A DNA stretch of 64,000 nt from Pegoplata infirma (taxonomy: Eukaryota > Arthropoda > Insecta > Diptera > Anthomyiidae): the NCBI GenBank assembly GCA_963921195.1, contig OY992536.1, positions 175,282,995-175,346,994 of the forward strand, written 5' to 3'. The first letter of the stretch is position 1; each line of letters begins with the position of its first letter. Below are positions 24,501 to 35,001 of this stretch, piece by piece. Under the pieces are notes generated by a model. It searched no databases. It worked only from the letters and a program-made list of their open reading frames with translations, and was not told where the DNA came from. A program made the position numbers and the translations under genes.

Positions 24501-24642
24501 CCCGATGAGCGACCCCTAGATCCTATCCGACATCCCCCATTTTTTGGCTCATACACTTTTTTTACGAACCTCACAAAATGAGGGGTTCTAGCGATTCCAA
24601 ATACTGCTGCTTAAAATCTCACACAACACTATCCCACCCTTA
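21510..24642 (+). mobile_element. 3.1-kb long-TIR transposon with 9-bp target duplication, relic coding core
   Basis: The ends are TAGGGGTGGGATAG and CTATCCCACCCTTA, with arms of about 0.8-1 kb. Identical GTATATCAC copies flank it at 21501-21509 and 24643-24651. The arms are built from repeated units with cccccaatattttttcagcccc, agggggtcccc and taccgctc blocks. The right arm carries an extra local duplication at 23710-23910. A 9-bp duplication with long TIRs is reminiscent of Mutator-like elements, but an 8-bp hAT reading with one offset base cannot be excluded. Between the arms is a decayed protein-coding region. Fragments of the family lie at 14476 and 35365. Confidence 0.85.
22640..23622 (+). 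pseudogene. Broken coding region of an uncharacterised transposon-associated protein
   Basis: Three-frame reading shows continuous protein sense broken by stops and frameshifts. The segments, in order, are SHARWMAKGIYCLKIF at 22911-22958 followed by a stop; a stretch near 23030 with NDLNFFKAIANF; HLWYLSGEAVALFDSN near 23110-23158 after a frameshift; an acidic linker, EEELSDEKMDESSDEGSEE, near 23205-23265; and FNDATERGVKLIEDYN near 23533-23580, ending at a stop at about 23622. From memory, HARWMAK-IY, HLWYLS-E and ND-AERGV-LI occur in the same order in multicopy uncharacterised arthropod proteins, but I could not search. I do not know its enzymatic role. It reads 5'-3' on the plus strand and fills the space between the inverted arms, so it is probably the element's own protein, now dead. 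The normal C-terminal continuation after the ERGV block seems absent. The start codon was not identified. Confidence 0.75.
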
Positions 24643-24689
24643 GTATATCACCCGGTTAATGTTTAATATTGGCTGTCGCACGGTGTTAT

Positions 24690-25310
24690 GATAACCTCAA
24701 TTCTCCTTTTTTAAACATTTTGCTTATAGCGCACAAACAACTCCTAGTAAAATTTGATGCAGAAAATGTTTGTAGAGCATTTTAACCCTTTAAACGCGCG
24801 CCTTAATCGTGTTCTCAGAGGATATTTGAAAAAAGGGCCAAAATTACCCCTAAAACTGGGAGTTAGAGGGTTAAAATGTTTTAAGAAAAGAACCACCATC
24901 AAATTTCACTGAAGACATCTATTATCGTTATTTATGTCAGAAGCATATTTATAACATTTTTTCGACTTATTTCACACGACTTTGATGAAAACCAATTTAA
25001 TAGTATGTGATAATTTACAATTTGGCTTTTTACACTTTTGATCTTCGGCAAGCCATAGTGAAATTTGATGCAGAAAATTTTAATAGCACTTTTTAACCCT
25101 TTAAACGCACGTTTTATTGGTGTTCTATGAGGATATTTGAAGAAAAAACAAAAATGACCCCTTAAAATAGGAGATAGAGACAAATATATTTTAAGAAAAG
25201 CACCGCCATAATTTTTTACTAAAGACACGTCGTGACATTATTTATTTCACAATTAGATTTAATACTTATTTTTTAGACTTATTCAAAACGACTTTAAAAA
25301 AAAATTAAAA
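24690..25310. repeat. ~314-bp tandem duplication
   Basis: gtaaaatttgatgcagaaaatg, ttttaaccctttaaacgc, gaggatatttgaa, a gagttagagg/gagatagaga block and ttaagaaaag-accgccat recur about 314 bases apart (first copy near 24750, second near 25063). Only two copies are seen. The minus-strand open frame at 24932-25228 falls in the second copy and shows no protein character. Confidence 0.75.
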
Positions 25311-25653
25311 ATTTTAGTGGGCCATAAAAAAGAACTCGAGCTAAGTTTTCAAAACCCTTCGGTGGTTTTGGCCTTCTATGGGTATACATTCATTTTTTTT
25401 TTTTTGGTCCCGTTCAAGATACACTCGAAAATCCCAAATTTGTGGCACATTGTTATTTAAACAATAAAATGTGAATAACATCGTTTGATTGAAACAGATC
25501 CTGACAATTTTTGTTTTTAATTTTTAGTACCAAAATGAACATAAAAATAAAATGTATTTATTCGGCCTTTATATATAAATATATTCGATTAGAGTATTAT
25601 TCTAGCTCGAGGCCCAAAAATATTTCTATTTATGATATTGTCATAATAGAGTA

Positions 25654-26304
25654 CACTCATAAAAGTTTTACAGTTACTGTTTCACAGTCAAACAAATAGT
25701 TTTCGTTTTAGTTAATAAGTATTAAAAGAAAATTCGTTTGTTTCACATACAAATATTCTAAACAACTTTTTGAACGTTTATTCAAATACATAACTGTCTT
25801 TTAAATAAAATTTTCCGTAACGTTTGTTTTTTTTTCAGTTATTTAAAAAACAAACCACATTATTTTATTTGTCGTTTGTTATTTGTCAGTTATTTAAAAA
25901 TTTCTAAAATTAGAATTTTTTTTTTTTGAATTTGAAAATGAAATTTAGTTGCTGAAAATATAAGTAGCTTGTGGCACAGAGGGTAGCGTGCTGGGCTATC
26001 AGCCAGAAATTATGAGTTCGATTCTGCTCAGGTTCGAAGTTTTTTAAAATTATTTCTAAAAAAATAAATAAAAATGAATGTAAATTTCCGTTATTTTAAC
26101 CATTTTTTCCGTAAAATTTTGTCAGTCATTTTTTACGGATTTTTAAGTTATTTTTACGGATTTCAGCAGTTATTAATTAACATTTAAAAATAACTGAGAA
26201 ATGTTTTTGTTTTAAATGAAATGTAAGTAGTCCGTTTTTTAAATAAAGTTTCATTTGTTTCAAACGTATTTTCTGTTGAATTTACTTACATAATATTTTA
26301 AGTG
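25654..26304. mobile_element. 651-bp CACTC-type miniature element carrying a tRNA-like module
   Basis: It begins CACTCATAAAAGTTTTACAG after TA (25652-25653) and ends TAATATTTTAAGTG before TA (26305-26306). It holds a tRNA-like sequence at 25967-26036. The right half matches, inverted, the left ends at 8108 and 44917. No protein is encoded. Confidence 0.62.
25967..26036 (+). other. tRNA-like module (degenerate)
   Basis: An A-box-like TGGCACAGAGGGTAGCGTG is followed by an anticodon-arm-like ctgggctatcagccag and a B-box-like GAGTTCGATTC at pol III promoter spacing. Stems are imperfect: one anticodon-stem base seems deleted and the T stem has mismatches. It is therefore unlikely to be a functional tRNA. 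AT-rich tail sequence follows. Confidence 0.6.
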
Positions 26305-26319
26305 TATTTTTAATATATA

Positions 26320-26425
26320 TATTTCACAAGTTAAATGAGAAAAACTATTATGAAGTTCCAACCTTCAAAACAGATTTCGGACCTTCGTAGTATTTCCCAT
26401 TTAATTTGTGAAATATATGAAATAT
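26320..26425. repeat. ~100-bp hairpin
   Basis: atatatttcacaagttaaatg at the left is mirrored by catttaatttgtgaaatat at the right. The inner arms tgaagttccaaccttc and gaccttcgtag also partly pair. It may be a small MITE or part of the larger inverted repeat around it. Confidence 0.5.
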
Positions 26426-26629
26426 TATGTCTGGTTTGATGTTTGATTGACCAACGATGATTCTCTAAAATCCGCTGAAGATCCCTTAGTGGGGGGTGAA
26501 ACTGATCAGTACAGATATACTATGATGGGTAACTTTTTTAAAGCAATAAATTAAAAATACTCTATTATGACAATATCATAAATAGAAATATTTTTGGGCC
26601 TTGAGCTAGAATAATACTCTAATCGAATA

Positions 26630-26900
26630 TATGGTACTGACAATTTTCATGACCTTAAAATGAAATTGCCCTATGAAATTGTGGGAAAAATATTTTCATT
26701 GAAAAAAGAAATTTGAATAAAAATAAGCTTGGGAGAAAAACATGTAGAGAGAAAATTTATTGAGTACTAAAAATTTGAGCAAAACGTAGCACGCCAAATT
26801 GTTGCCTGCTCTATTTCATTTTGTTCCCCGTTCTACTCAATTTCGTTTTCAGTTCCATCTCCTTTCATTCCTTACTGTATTATATGCGTTGAAGATATGA
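26630..26900. repeat. Dispersed repeat, copy 2 (first copy at 20025-20290)
   Basis: Same ordered blocks as copy 1: actgacaattttc, aatgaaattgccctatgaaatt, aacatgtagagagaaaattta, gttccccgttct and catctcctttca. Both copies begin after a gtactgacaatttt junction. Confidence 0.7.
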
Positions 26901-27473
26901 AAAACTTCTATGGTCTTTATCGTAAAAATACAAATAGTACCATTTTACACCATTTTTTACCATAACATTTTAAGTTTTTAAATGTTTCCCTCTATTGGAT
27001 GTTATATCTGCTGGAGGCTTCTGCGCGCTAATTTTTGAGGTTCTGGTAGTTTTTAGTTTTTAGTAAGTTCAAAAGACCCATTTTTCCTTTTTTATCCCAT
27101 AAAAATTAATTTTTCCAACAACTGTGTTTATTGCGGGATTATCCTAGATTCAAAATATTTAGTTTCTGGACCATTAATTCAGGAAATATAAAAAGTACCA
27201 AATGTAAACTTTTTTTTGCCACTTTTACGCCCTTAGAAACAGAATTATTAAAATGTACTTTTTCGAGAATGGTGTTCACTAAAGGATCCTCCGTTAAAAA
27301 TTTCAGTACCTAAAGAAGTGGCCACTTCAAATCGGTACGCACTGTAGTAATTGTAACAACGCCCCCTGTTATCAAAATGGAAAAACATTAACTTACGTTT
27401 TTAACCTCAAATCTAACGTTAATCTACAATGAATTGCGAGTCATTAAGTTTAATTTTAAAAAGTGTAGACACA
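26901..27473. other. AT-rich sequence upstream of the mariner relic
   Basis: No gene is recognised. ttcactaaaggatcctccgt near 27265 resembles ttcacagaaggatccttcat near 28247 in the same orientation, about 1 kb apart, on either side of the transposase relic. This could mark degenerate element ends. Confidence 0.4.
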
Positions 27474-28143
27474 ATGGAAAAAGAAGCTATAAATAAAATT
27501 GTGCACAAATATCTAGAAAATCCGACTTTGGCGGGTTCAAATATAGCCAAATCACTTAAAATGGCTACATCCACTGTGTGTACAGCTTTTAAAAAAGTAC
27601 AATAATAAATTATCCACTGAAATAAGGATCTAAATTGTGAAAAAAGAGGAACTCGAGACAAAAAATGAAAGCAGAAAGTGCTAAGGTCTCTCAAAAAAAA
27701 AAAAACCCCAGGCTTATCAAACAATAATCGTGCCAAAAAAAAGTCAAACTAGCAGAAGTTGTGTACGTCGAATTCGTAAAAATGTTGGATTAAAGTCCTA
27801 CCGTGCTAATTAATATCCAAATAGAACAGAAAAGAAAGAACCGTAGCAAAAAAGTGTAGCAGATTGCTGTGTGATCAGGCTTTTACCAATTTTAAGGGCT
27901 GCATTGTTATGGATGATGAAAACACATCAATCCACCTAATTGCTCAAATCTTCGTCCAATCAAGAAATATTGGGCAATTTTTAAACGCAAATTGAAAAAG
28001 TATGCAGGAACAGTAAATAACCATATTTTGATGAGAACAAAGTGGAAAAAATTAGCTTGAGAGTGGAAAGAAAAGTTGTGCAGAAGTTGATAGGAGGCAT
28101 TAAAAGAGAAGCCAGAAAATTTTTACGAAATAAGGACCTATAA
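27474..28143 (+). pseudogene. Tc1/mariner-type transposase relic with internal deletion
   Basis: From ATG 27474 the frame gives a helix-turn-helix-like start (about 43 residues, including KYLENPTLAGSNIAKSLKM and TSTVCTAFKK), then stops. After a frameshift come RIRKNVGLKSYRAN, FKGCIVMDDEN (27894-27923), then directly NPPNCSNLRPIKKYWAIFKR (from 27929) and GIKREARKFLRNKDL before TAA at 28141-28143. This order matches Tc1/mariner transposases in which MDDE carries the first catalytic Asp and NPPNCPQ-RPIE-YW precedes the C-terminus. About 130 residues between them, including the second catalytic Asp, are deleted. The expected acidic residue after RPI is Lys. The gene is dead. The family resembles the DD37-type dipteran mariners (from memory). 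Confidence 0.85.
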
Positions 28144-28353
28144 ACTTCAAATTATATATTTTTTAAAGGTTAATAAATTACCTTTAATTTAATGTATAAA
28201 ATGTTAATATATGTTGTTTCATTTAAAATTTATGCAGAATGCTTTTTTCACAGAAGGATCCTTCATTTAAAAATACAAGCTTCTAGTACCATTATAAACT
28301 AAAATTAAAAACGGAATTTTAAAAAACTTCTTTTTCTTAATGTTTTTTACCGA

Positions 28354-29560
28354 CCCAATTAGAAATTTTGTCTTTAAGACAATGTCAGAAGTGATTAATC
28401 AGGTTGAAGTCAGCAAGCTAATACATTTTACTAAAAAATACTTAATGACATGTCATAATTTTTGAGAGTCCTTTATTCTATAAATGTACTTACGTGTTAT
28501 ATAAGTTGTCTTACCGATTATGAAAAATAATGTCGGTGATGACTCTTTCTTTAAAGATGCTGACAATTATGTAGCAAATCCGACACATCAAAAAATATTT
28601 TTTCGATGTAAAATCGATGTAATTTGGTTTAATCCTTGAAAATTCTCTTAATTTTCTTTGTAATTAAAAAAATAAAATTGAATTAGTCTTAAAACAATAA
28701 AAAAAATAAATAAAAAAAAAATCGCGACAGGGGGTTGAACCAAGGCCAAAAATCTACAACACGTAAGCTGCCGAACCTGCTAGACAACCACGCGAAGCAC
28801 AACTTAAAATTGTATATATTTTGAAATAAAAATATTTTCAAATTTGTAGAAGTATGTCAAGAACAAAATAAATTGAATATATCGTCACCGGAATTGTAAA
28901 GGGATCTTATAATATTTTTTTTGTAAATGATTTTTTTTTTAGTCTAAATAATATTAGAAAAAAATTAAGATACGCTAAAATAAACAAAATCTTTTTAAAT
29001 CGGATGAAGCCAAATTTCAATGAATATTGAAACAATTGTATATTTGAGGAAGAATAATTTATATTGTAGCATTTTTCAATTCAGGTGACGAAAAATTTAA
29101 CAGGAAAATTCAAATAATACTTTAATTTAAATTTGTTTTTAAATAAACACATTTTTTATCAATGTTTATCTAAAGGAGAAAGGTGCTAGGCTAGTAAACA
29201 TTAGGTTCTGATTTCGCGGACCAAGTAAGGCAAATAAAAACAATAAGTTGTAAAAATTAAATGTAAGAAATCAGAGGGATGAAAATAGTAAGTAGTGTAA
29301 AATAAAAGACATCTGGAATAAATATTAAATTTGTTTGCGATCCTAGACATACTGAGTACATGTCATAATGTAGTCAGCACTATTGACTACTTGCTTACTT
29401 GTCAGCGCGGAGTTTTGACAAAATGTTTGAAAAAGTCAGGAGGTGTCATGAGGTTTTTTGTATGGTCAGAAATTTTTCAGTCAGCATGTACGCTGACATT
29501 GTCATTAGGAAGTCTTTGAGATGTCTTAAGAATAATATCTTAACGATATTTATAATTGGG
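28354..29560. mobile_element. Probable TIR element with CCCAATTA ends, carrying a tRNA-like module
   Basis: The left end CCCAATTAGAAATTTTGTC and the right end TATTTATAATTGGG are inverted, with further pairing of ttaagacaatgtcag-like and gacattgtcattaggaag-like blocks. No target duplication was resolved. The interior has multiple tgtcataatg/gtcagcac motifs and one tRNA-like sequence at 28722-28795. Confidence 0.45.
28722..28795 (-). other. tRNA-like module, 74 nt
   Basis: Read on the minus strand it is 74 nt, the usual tRNA length. It starts TCGCGTG and ends GTCGCGA, with five acceptor pairs, an A-box-like TTGTCTAGCAGGTTCGG and a B-box GGTTCAACCCC. The T stem and anticodon stem have mismatches, so it is probably a tRNA-derived repeat head. 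A T-rich tail follows on that strand. Confidence 0.6.
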
Positions 29561-29592
29561 CAGAAACATTAAACCTTTCAAGTTTCAAGGTA

Positions 29593-30242
29593 CACTTTTT
29601 ACACATTTTTCAAAAAAAAAAATTTCCAGAATATGATTCTTCTTTAATTTTTAATGATTTGTGTTCGTTATTTTTTTTTTTTTTATTGTTGGCATTTTTT
29701 AAAGATTAATCATTAGTTTTTACGTACTTGTGTTGGTTATTTTTTTTCTAAAAAAATTATTAATTTAGAATATAAAAACATGTTTGTATTTAGTGACTTT
29801 GGCACGATGGATAGAGTGTCTGGCCAGAATGTAGTTGATTGCGGGATCGATTCTCAAAAATTTTATTAAAAATTTTTTACTATAAAATTCAATAGAAAAA
29901 TTGTGAAAAATAACCTACAAAATCATTAATTTTTAATGTTTTCGTAGATAATTTTTTTTTTTTAAATTGTTGGTAAAAATAAAACAACAATGATTAATTT
30001 TTAGTGTTTTCGTAGGTTATTTTTTTCGAATTTGTTGGTAAAAAAAATGAAAGTGATGATATTTTTTAATGTTAATTGTTATTTATGTAAGAACATTTTA
30101 TTAAAACATTTTTATTTAACAAAAAATAAATATTGATGTTTAATAAAGCAAATGAAAAATTACTGGTATGGTTTTCAAATGTTTTATCACTTGTTATAAA
30201 TATGTTTTTTTATTTATTTTTGCCTAGAAAATATTTTGAGTG
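29593..30242. mobile_element. ~650-bp CACT-type miniature element carrying a tRNA-like module
   Basis: The right end AAAATATTTTGAGTG is followed by TA (30243-30244). The proposed left end is TA|CACTTTTTACAC at 29591. The length matches the element at 25654-26304, which also holds a tRNA-like module. The left end is the weaker boundary. Confidence 0.48.
29795..29856 (+). other. tRNA-like module (degenerate)
   Basis: The A-box-like TGGCACGATGGATAGAGTG and B-box-like GGGATCGATTCTC are spaced as in tRNA genes. The first part resembles the module at 25967 (tggcac-a-gg-tag-gtg). Not a functional tRNA by its stems. Confidence 0.58.
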
Positions 30243-30340
30243 TAAGATTTTTTTAATAAAATCGTTAAAAATAGCAGCATGTGTGTCCCAAAATATTTTT
30301 TAGCTCTATTTAATGTACAAATTTCAATATTTTTGAAAAT

Positions 30341-30430
30341 GTAGGTTTTTTAAAAATCGAAGATGTAGTAAGTTCTAAAAAATTTTGGCTTTTTAAAAAT
30401 CGAAGATGTATTAAGTTCTAAAAAATGCAC
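30341..30430. repeat. Tandem duplication, ~46-bp unit
   Basis: Two adjacent copies of ttttttaaaaatcgaagatg followed by ta(g/t)taagttctaaaaaa. Confidence 0.8.
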
Positions 30431-31569
30431 TTGAAAAGTGCATTTGTATTAAAACTGCATTTTTAGACACAATTTTTTCTCTAAAAAATATTGGTTATAA
30501 AGAAGATGAGTTTACCTTTCAAAAGCGTTAAATAGAATTAAAATCCGATAATTACTTTAGAAAACATTGCTCTTTAAAGTTGACATCAATTTGCATTTTT
30601 TTTCATGTTTTGAAATATTAAAAACGCTAATAAAATCGCGATTTTTTTATTTTGGTTTTAAACTCTAAATACAAATGTCCAAATGGCTCCATAGAGTATC
30701 CGTGTGCATAATATAAAGTCAATCGGAGTACCCAAGTCCAGATTTATCGTGTTTTCTATTGATTTCTCGTGTTTTCAATGATATGTAAAGTGATGTCATA
30801 CAAAAATTTCTCAATATTTTCTCGCTCATTTTTCCAAAAAAAAAACAAATACATAGGGCTATAAGCGCTGTGACTTTGACTTAAATCCAACTATATTTTT
30901 TTTCGTGGCACGTTTGAAATGCAAAGCTCCATATCTGTATGTGTATATAGTTCTTACATGCTATACGCTTAACTTATTTCAAGTTAGAAGGTTCATTTCT
31001 TATTTGTGAATTAGAAAGAGAGAATTCAAAAAAAAAAAATAACTGACATTTTGAATTTGATTTTTTGAATTGAATTAATTTCCGTTTCCTGTTGGCTGAT
31101 GTTGAACAGGCAATTCTTAAAGTTGGCATGGAAATTATAAGTAAATATTGTAAGAGAATTTAAAAATAAATATTGATTTCGTTTGAATTTATATGAAATC
31201 AAAAAAAAACCTGTTTAAATTTAAGCTGCAATTCAATTAAATTTAACAATTATTTTCCATTAAAAAAAAATAACCTCAAAGTTGGTATTAATTTAAAAAA
31301 AAAAAAATTTTTCCTACCTTTTAAAGCTGTATTTTACACAATTACATGGAACAGTACCTAGGATATAATAAAATTATTGTGAAAAAAAATGCATAAAATA
31401 TTCAGGCAACATTGTAAATAATCACTGACAATAAGTTCATTCAGCAGTATTCCAATCAAACATTTCACGTTTTATTTTTAATTTTTTTTTGTTTTGCATT
31501 TTGTTTGGGTTAAATTTTATTTTTATTATAACATTCATACATCACAACAAACGAATCACTTAATCAGCA
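30431..31569. other. AT-rich stretch, no gene recognised
   Basis: Nothing could be assigned. It has generic transposon-like text (aaaatcgcgattttttt; caatttctcaatattttctcgc) with no paired ends visible. Confidence 0.45.
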
Positions 31570-32466
31570 TCAACGGAAACGGAAATTGTTACACTTTGTT
31601 CGTGAACACCCAATACATGTGCATATACAATACGATATCGACTTTACTTTAGAGTGGGTAGAAATTAATTTAACTTTTATATCTTTTGTTACAATGTAAC
31701 TGAAGTTTTTTCTATTTCGGTTTGAGTTCATAATAATTATTTCTGAGAAATAATAACACAGTGCAACAAACAAAAGACTTAAGATTTTTTTTGTTAGTTC
31801 AGCGCTAGATTTCTTTACACGCATTTGAAGTTGGTAAACTTTCGTTATACATAATTACAATAAAAATACGCCCGAACTATATAGGGCGAATACTTAATGT
31901 TGTAGTTGCCTTTAAATAATAATCATACGCAACGGTGCACAGTGATTTAGTTTTAATAATTTGGGTATTCAGTAAATAGGTACTGGACTGACTGCAGCGA
32001 AATTCATCTGGTTATAGCTGACATAATTTCTATCATAAGTTTGGACGCTGGACCCCACATATCCAATGAGGGCACCACCAGGGGCCACTAAAGTAGGACA
32101 TGTTTAGTACACAAAAACTTAAATTCCTTAAGATCGCCAACTTTAAATGAAACAAATCTAGCGCTGAAATAGAAAAAAGCCTTGACGGTTTTGTTATGTG
32201 AAATGTCAACTTTCATTTGCTTTTGGTTTTATCCCATTCCGATTCGAAAAGTTCGATTTTGTATCACTGTATAATTTTTGTTACACAGGCTAAGTGTAGA
32301 TGTCGACAACTTTCGGAAGAAGTCACCCTTTCTTCTTCAGCACTCTTCGATTGTCACTGTGTGTGTAAGATTAAAGTCAGCTATTTAAACGAACATTTAG
32401 GGAGAAAAGAATATGTGAATCATATAACATTTCATTACCCATATGTTGTCGGTTAGTACGAACTTA

Positions 32467-33246
32467 AGGTGGAAGTACATAGGAACAAACTTGCTTTGCG
32501 TCCGGTTGTCAAATAGTTAAAACTGAATAAATGAATGAAGCAAGTTGCAATACAAAAGTTTAAAACGCATAGAACTTAAAAAATTTTAAAAATATTCACC
32601 ACTCTTTGCGTCCTGTAGCGCTATTCACTAACTTTTTAACGACAAAAATCGGTAGTTATATTGTCAAAAATCGTTAATTATCGACAATTTTCTTTAAAAG
32701 CGATTCTATAACATTTTTCTACCGAATTTTGTCGTTGTTGAAAATCGTTAACTTATCAACAAAAAATTTTTTGAAGTTAAAGTTAACGAAATTTTTCGGT
32801 TCTCAATACAATTTCAAAATAAACAAATTTCAAATTAACTACTTTTGTCGTTAATTCTTGTCGATAATTGAAAAATTTATAGAATCACATATTCGTTAAA
32901 ACAACCGACAATTCTCGTTAGTTAACGATATCGATAATTTCGTTAAAAAAGTTACTGAATCGCACTACTGAACATTTTTTTGACAATTCTCTTTTTTGTA
33001 TTTTCTTTTTAAAATAACAATATTTTTTTTATAAATTTTGACAAAATTTAAATAGAAAAATAAAAAATATAATTACTAGGAATAAACAAATTAAATATAA
33101 GTGCAAAAAAGTAAATAAGTTGCGAGATATTTATGTAAGGCTGCCGCATTCAACGCACTTACTATGTAACTTGGAGTTTTAACACATAGTAAGCATGAAG
33201 AAGTGAAAACAGATCGGACGCAACGCAGCCCTATGTACTTCCACCT
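32467..33246. mobile_element. 780-bp Harbinger-like TIR element with TTA target duplication
   Basis: The ends are AGGTGGAAGTACATAGG and CCTATGTACTTCCACCT, with TTA at 32464-32466 and 33247-33249. Inner arms share ttgcgtccgg/tcggacgcaa. It contains a smaller element at 32618-32965. Non-coding. Confidence 0.82.
32618..32965. mobile_element. 348-bp nested MITE with TA flanks
   Basis: GCGCTATTCACTAACTTTTT pairs with AAAAAGTTACTGAATCGCAC. cgttaattatcgacaattt-type motifs recur in both orientations through the interior. TA lies at 32616-32617 and 32966-32967. Confidence 0.72.
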
Positions 33247-35001
33247 TTAATCAATCTATTTTTAACTTTTTTTAACACAGCTATAATTTCTTACACTGTA
33301 GCAGATTTTCTCAGAGTTGCAACCCTTAGTAGGACTTTTCAAGTCTTGACAAAAAGGATAAAGCTTTTCAAAAAACCCAAAAAATCAAAAATCGGTTAAC
33401 ACATTTTTTTTTATATTTTATCAAACCTAATTTTCAGGCTTAAAATCTAGATCATTTTTCAAGATCTAGATTTGTTACAAAGTAGAGAAGAATCAAATTA
33501 CATAAAAGCAAGGTAGATTTATACAAGGTAAGATTCAATAACCTCACTTTTCCTCCATAGTAATTTTTTTTGACAAATTTGAAAACAATAATATTTACCA
33601 ATTTTCAAAACGAAATAAAAATATTTTATTCGGTATAAATGACTTGATGTTACACTACACTTATTGTGCTTGAAAATATTTTAATTTTTTTTTTTAATTT
33701 TTGTCGTGGAAAATAAAAGAATTTCGTTTGAATTTCAATATTTTTTTACAATTTAGTTGTTTTCTAAAATTTTAAAGTCTTAAAAGGCGTTTAAACTGAA
33801 CATTTATGTCGTTTTTGCCGACTAAAATTATTTAGAAAGAAAATTTTGTTTCATTCACTTCACAAAAATATTGACTGGTTCCATTTTAAATAGCATAGAC
33901 AATCAGCCGATGGTGGTACAATTTATCCAAAAATTAACATATCCATTCTTCTTATTTTATTAAATTGGGGTTTTTGTTATTTAGTCAAAATTGTGAATGG
34001 TTCGCGTTTTATCGCTATTCAAAGTTGGTATTTTGCAACAATTTTATGAAAAATACATAATGTTTAATTGATCGGATCTTTGGAACGCATCATCTGATTG
34101 TCACAAAATAAAGAGCAAAATAGTGGTTATGTTCTGTTCTTAAAATATAATTTTAAAAAAGGATAGGATGCTTTGCTTAAAGCATATTGAAATAAAAAAA
34201 ATGTCCTTAATTTGCAAATATCTCAAAAAGCGTATCTTTAATTTTCCCATATTTTTTTGCACATATAGCCCAAAATATACTTAACAACATATGCAAATCC
34301 CAAATTGGGGTGATAAGTGGTTTTATTATAAACGTGGTTTCCTGAAACGACTTATTGATTTTTGTTAATAACTCTTGTTTACAAATGAAAAACAATTTCT
34401 GCTCAGTAACCGCAAATATTTTTTTATATGTATTTTCGACCGCTAAACTCAAAAACTTCATTAAAAGAACATTTCGCAAATACGTTTTTGTTAAATAAAT
34501 TTTTTAGCGTTTTTTGGAGGTATTTTGACTATTTTTCTTACACACAGAAAATAGATTCAGTTGTTGCAACTGAATTGTTTGCCAACTGAATTTTTGCGGT
34601 TGCACCAACTATCACAATATTCAGTTGCCTCTACTGCTAATTCAGTAGTCTCTACCGGTAAATATCTATCATAAGAACCGAATATTTTTATGTTAAAATT
34701 GACATTGGTTAGAGTGATCGAATTTTTAAAAGCGTTATATAGTTGTACCAATCAATATTTTTTTAAACTGTTTCTTTTGAAATAAAAATTTTTAATATTT
34801 TTTCAAGCAATTTTACTAATTTATTTGATTGTAAAAAATTTATAATTTCATTTGAAATAAATACATACATACAATAGAAAAAATAAATTAAAACTGTAAT
34901 TCTGATAAAAAAAAATTTAACATCTAAGAATTTTTCTAAAAAAAAAATGTCTCAGAATCTGCGACACTTTCTAAAGCAAAAATAACTCGAAGTCAAAATA
35001 C

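Larger units (their letters stand above)
25565..26640. repeat. Inverted flanks around the tRNA-bearing miniature element
   Basis: The segment 25575-25650 (agagtattattctagctcgaggcc, atttctatttatgatattgtcataatagag) is present inverted at 26558-26632. This indicates a larger inverted-repeat element of about 1.1 kb into which the element at 25654-26304 was inserted at a TA. Confidence 0.6.
31570..33360. repeat. Diverged copy of the 55.7-56.6 kb repeat family, interrupted
   Basis: ttcggtttgagttcataataattatttctgag near 31720; acaggctaagtgtagatgtcgac, ctttcggaagaagtcaccctt and cttcagcactcttcgattg near 32285-32355; and caacccttagtaggacttttcaag near 33320 match the arm at 55757-56110 and its continuation near 56230. 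The element at 32467-33246 interrupts the copy. This copy is not palindromic, so it shows the ancestral arrangement. Confidence 0.65.

Noticed and set aside
25967..26036. Possible functional tRNA gene
   Set aside because: A and B boxes are present but the anticodon and T stems are mismatched and one base is missing, so it is treated as a tRNA-like repeat module.
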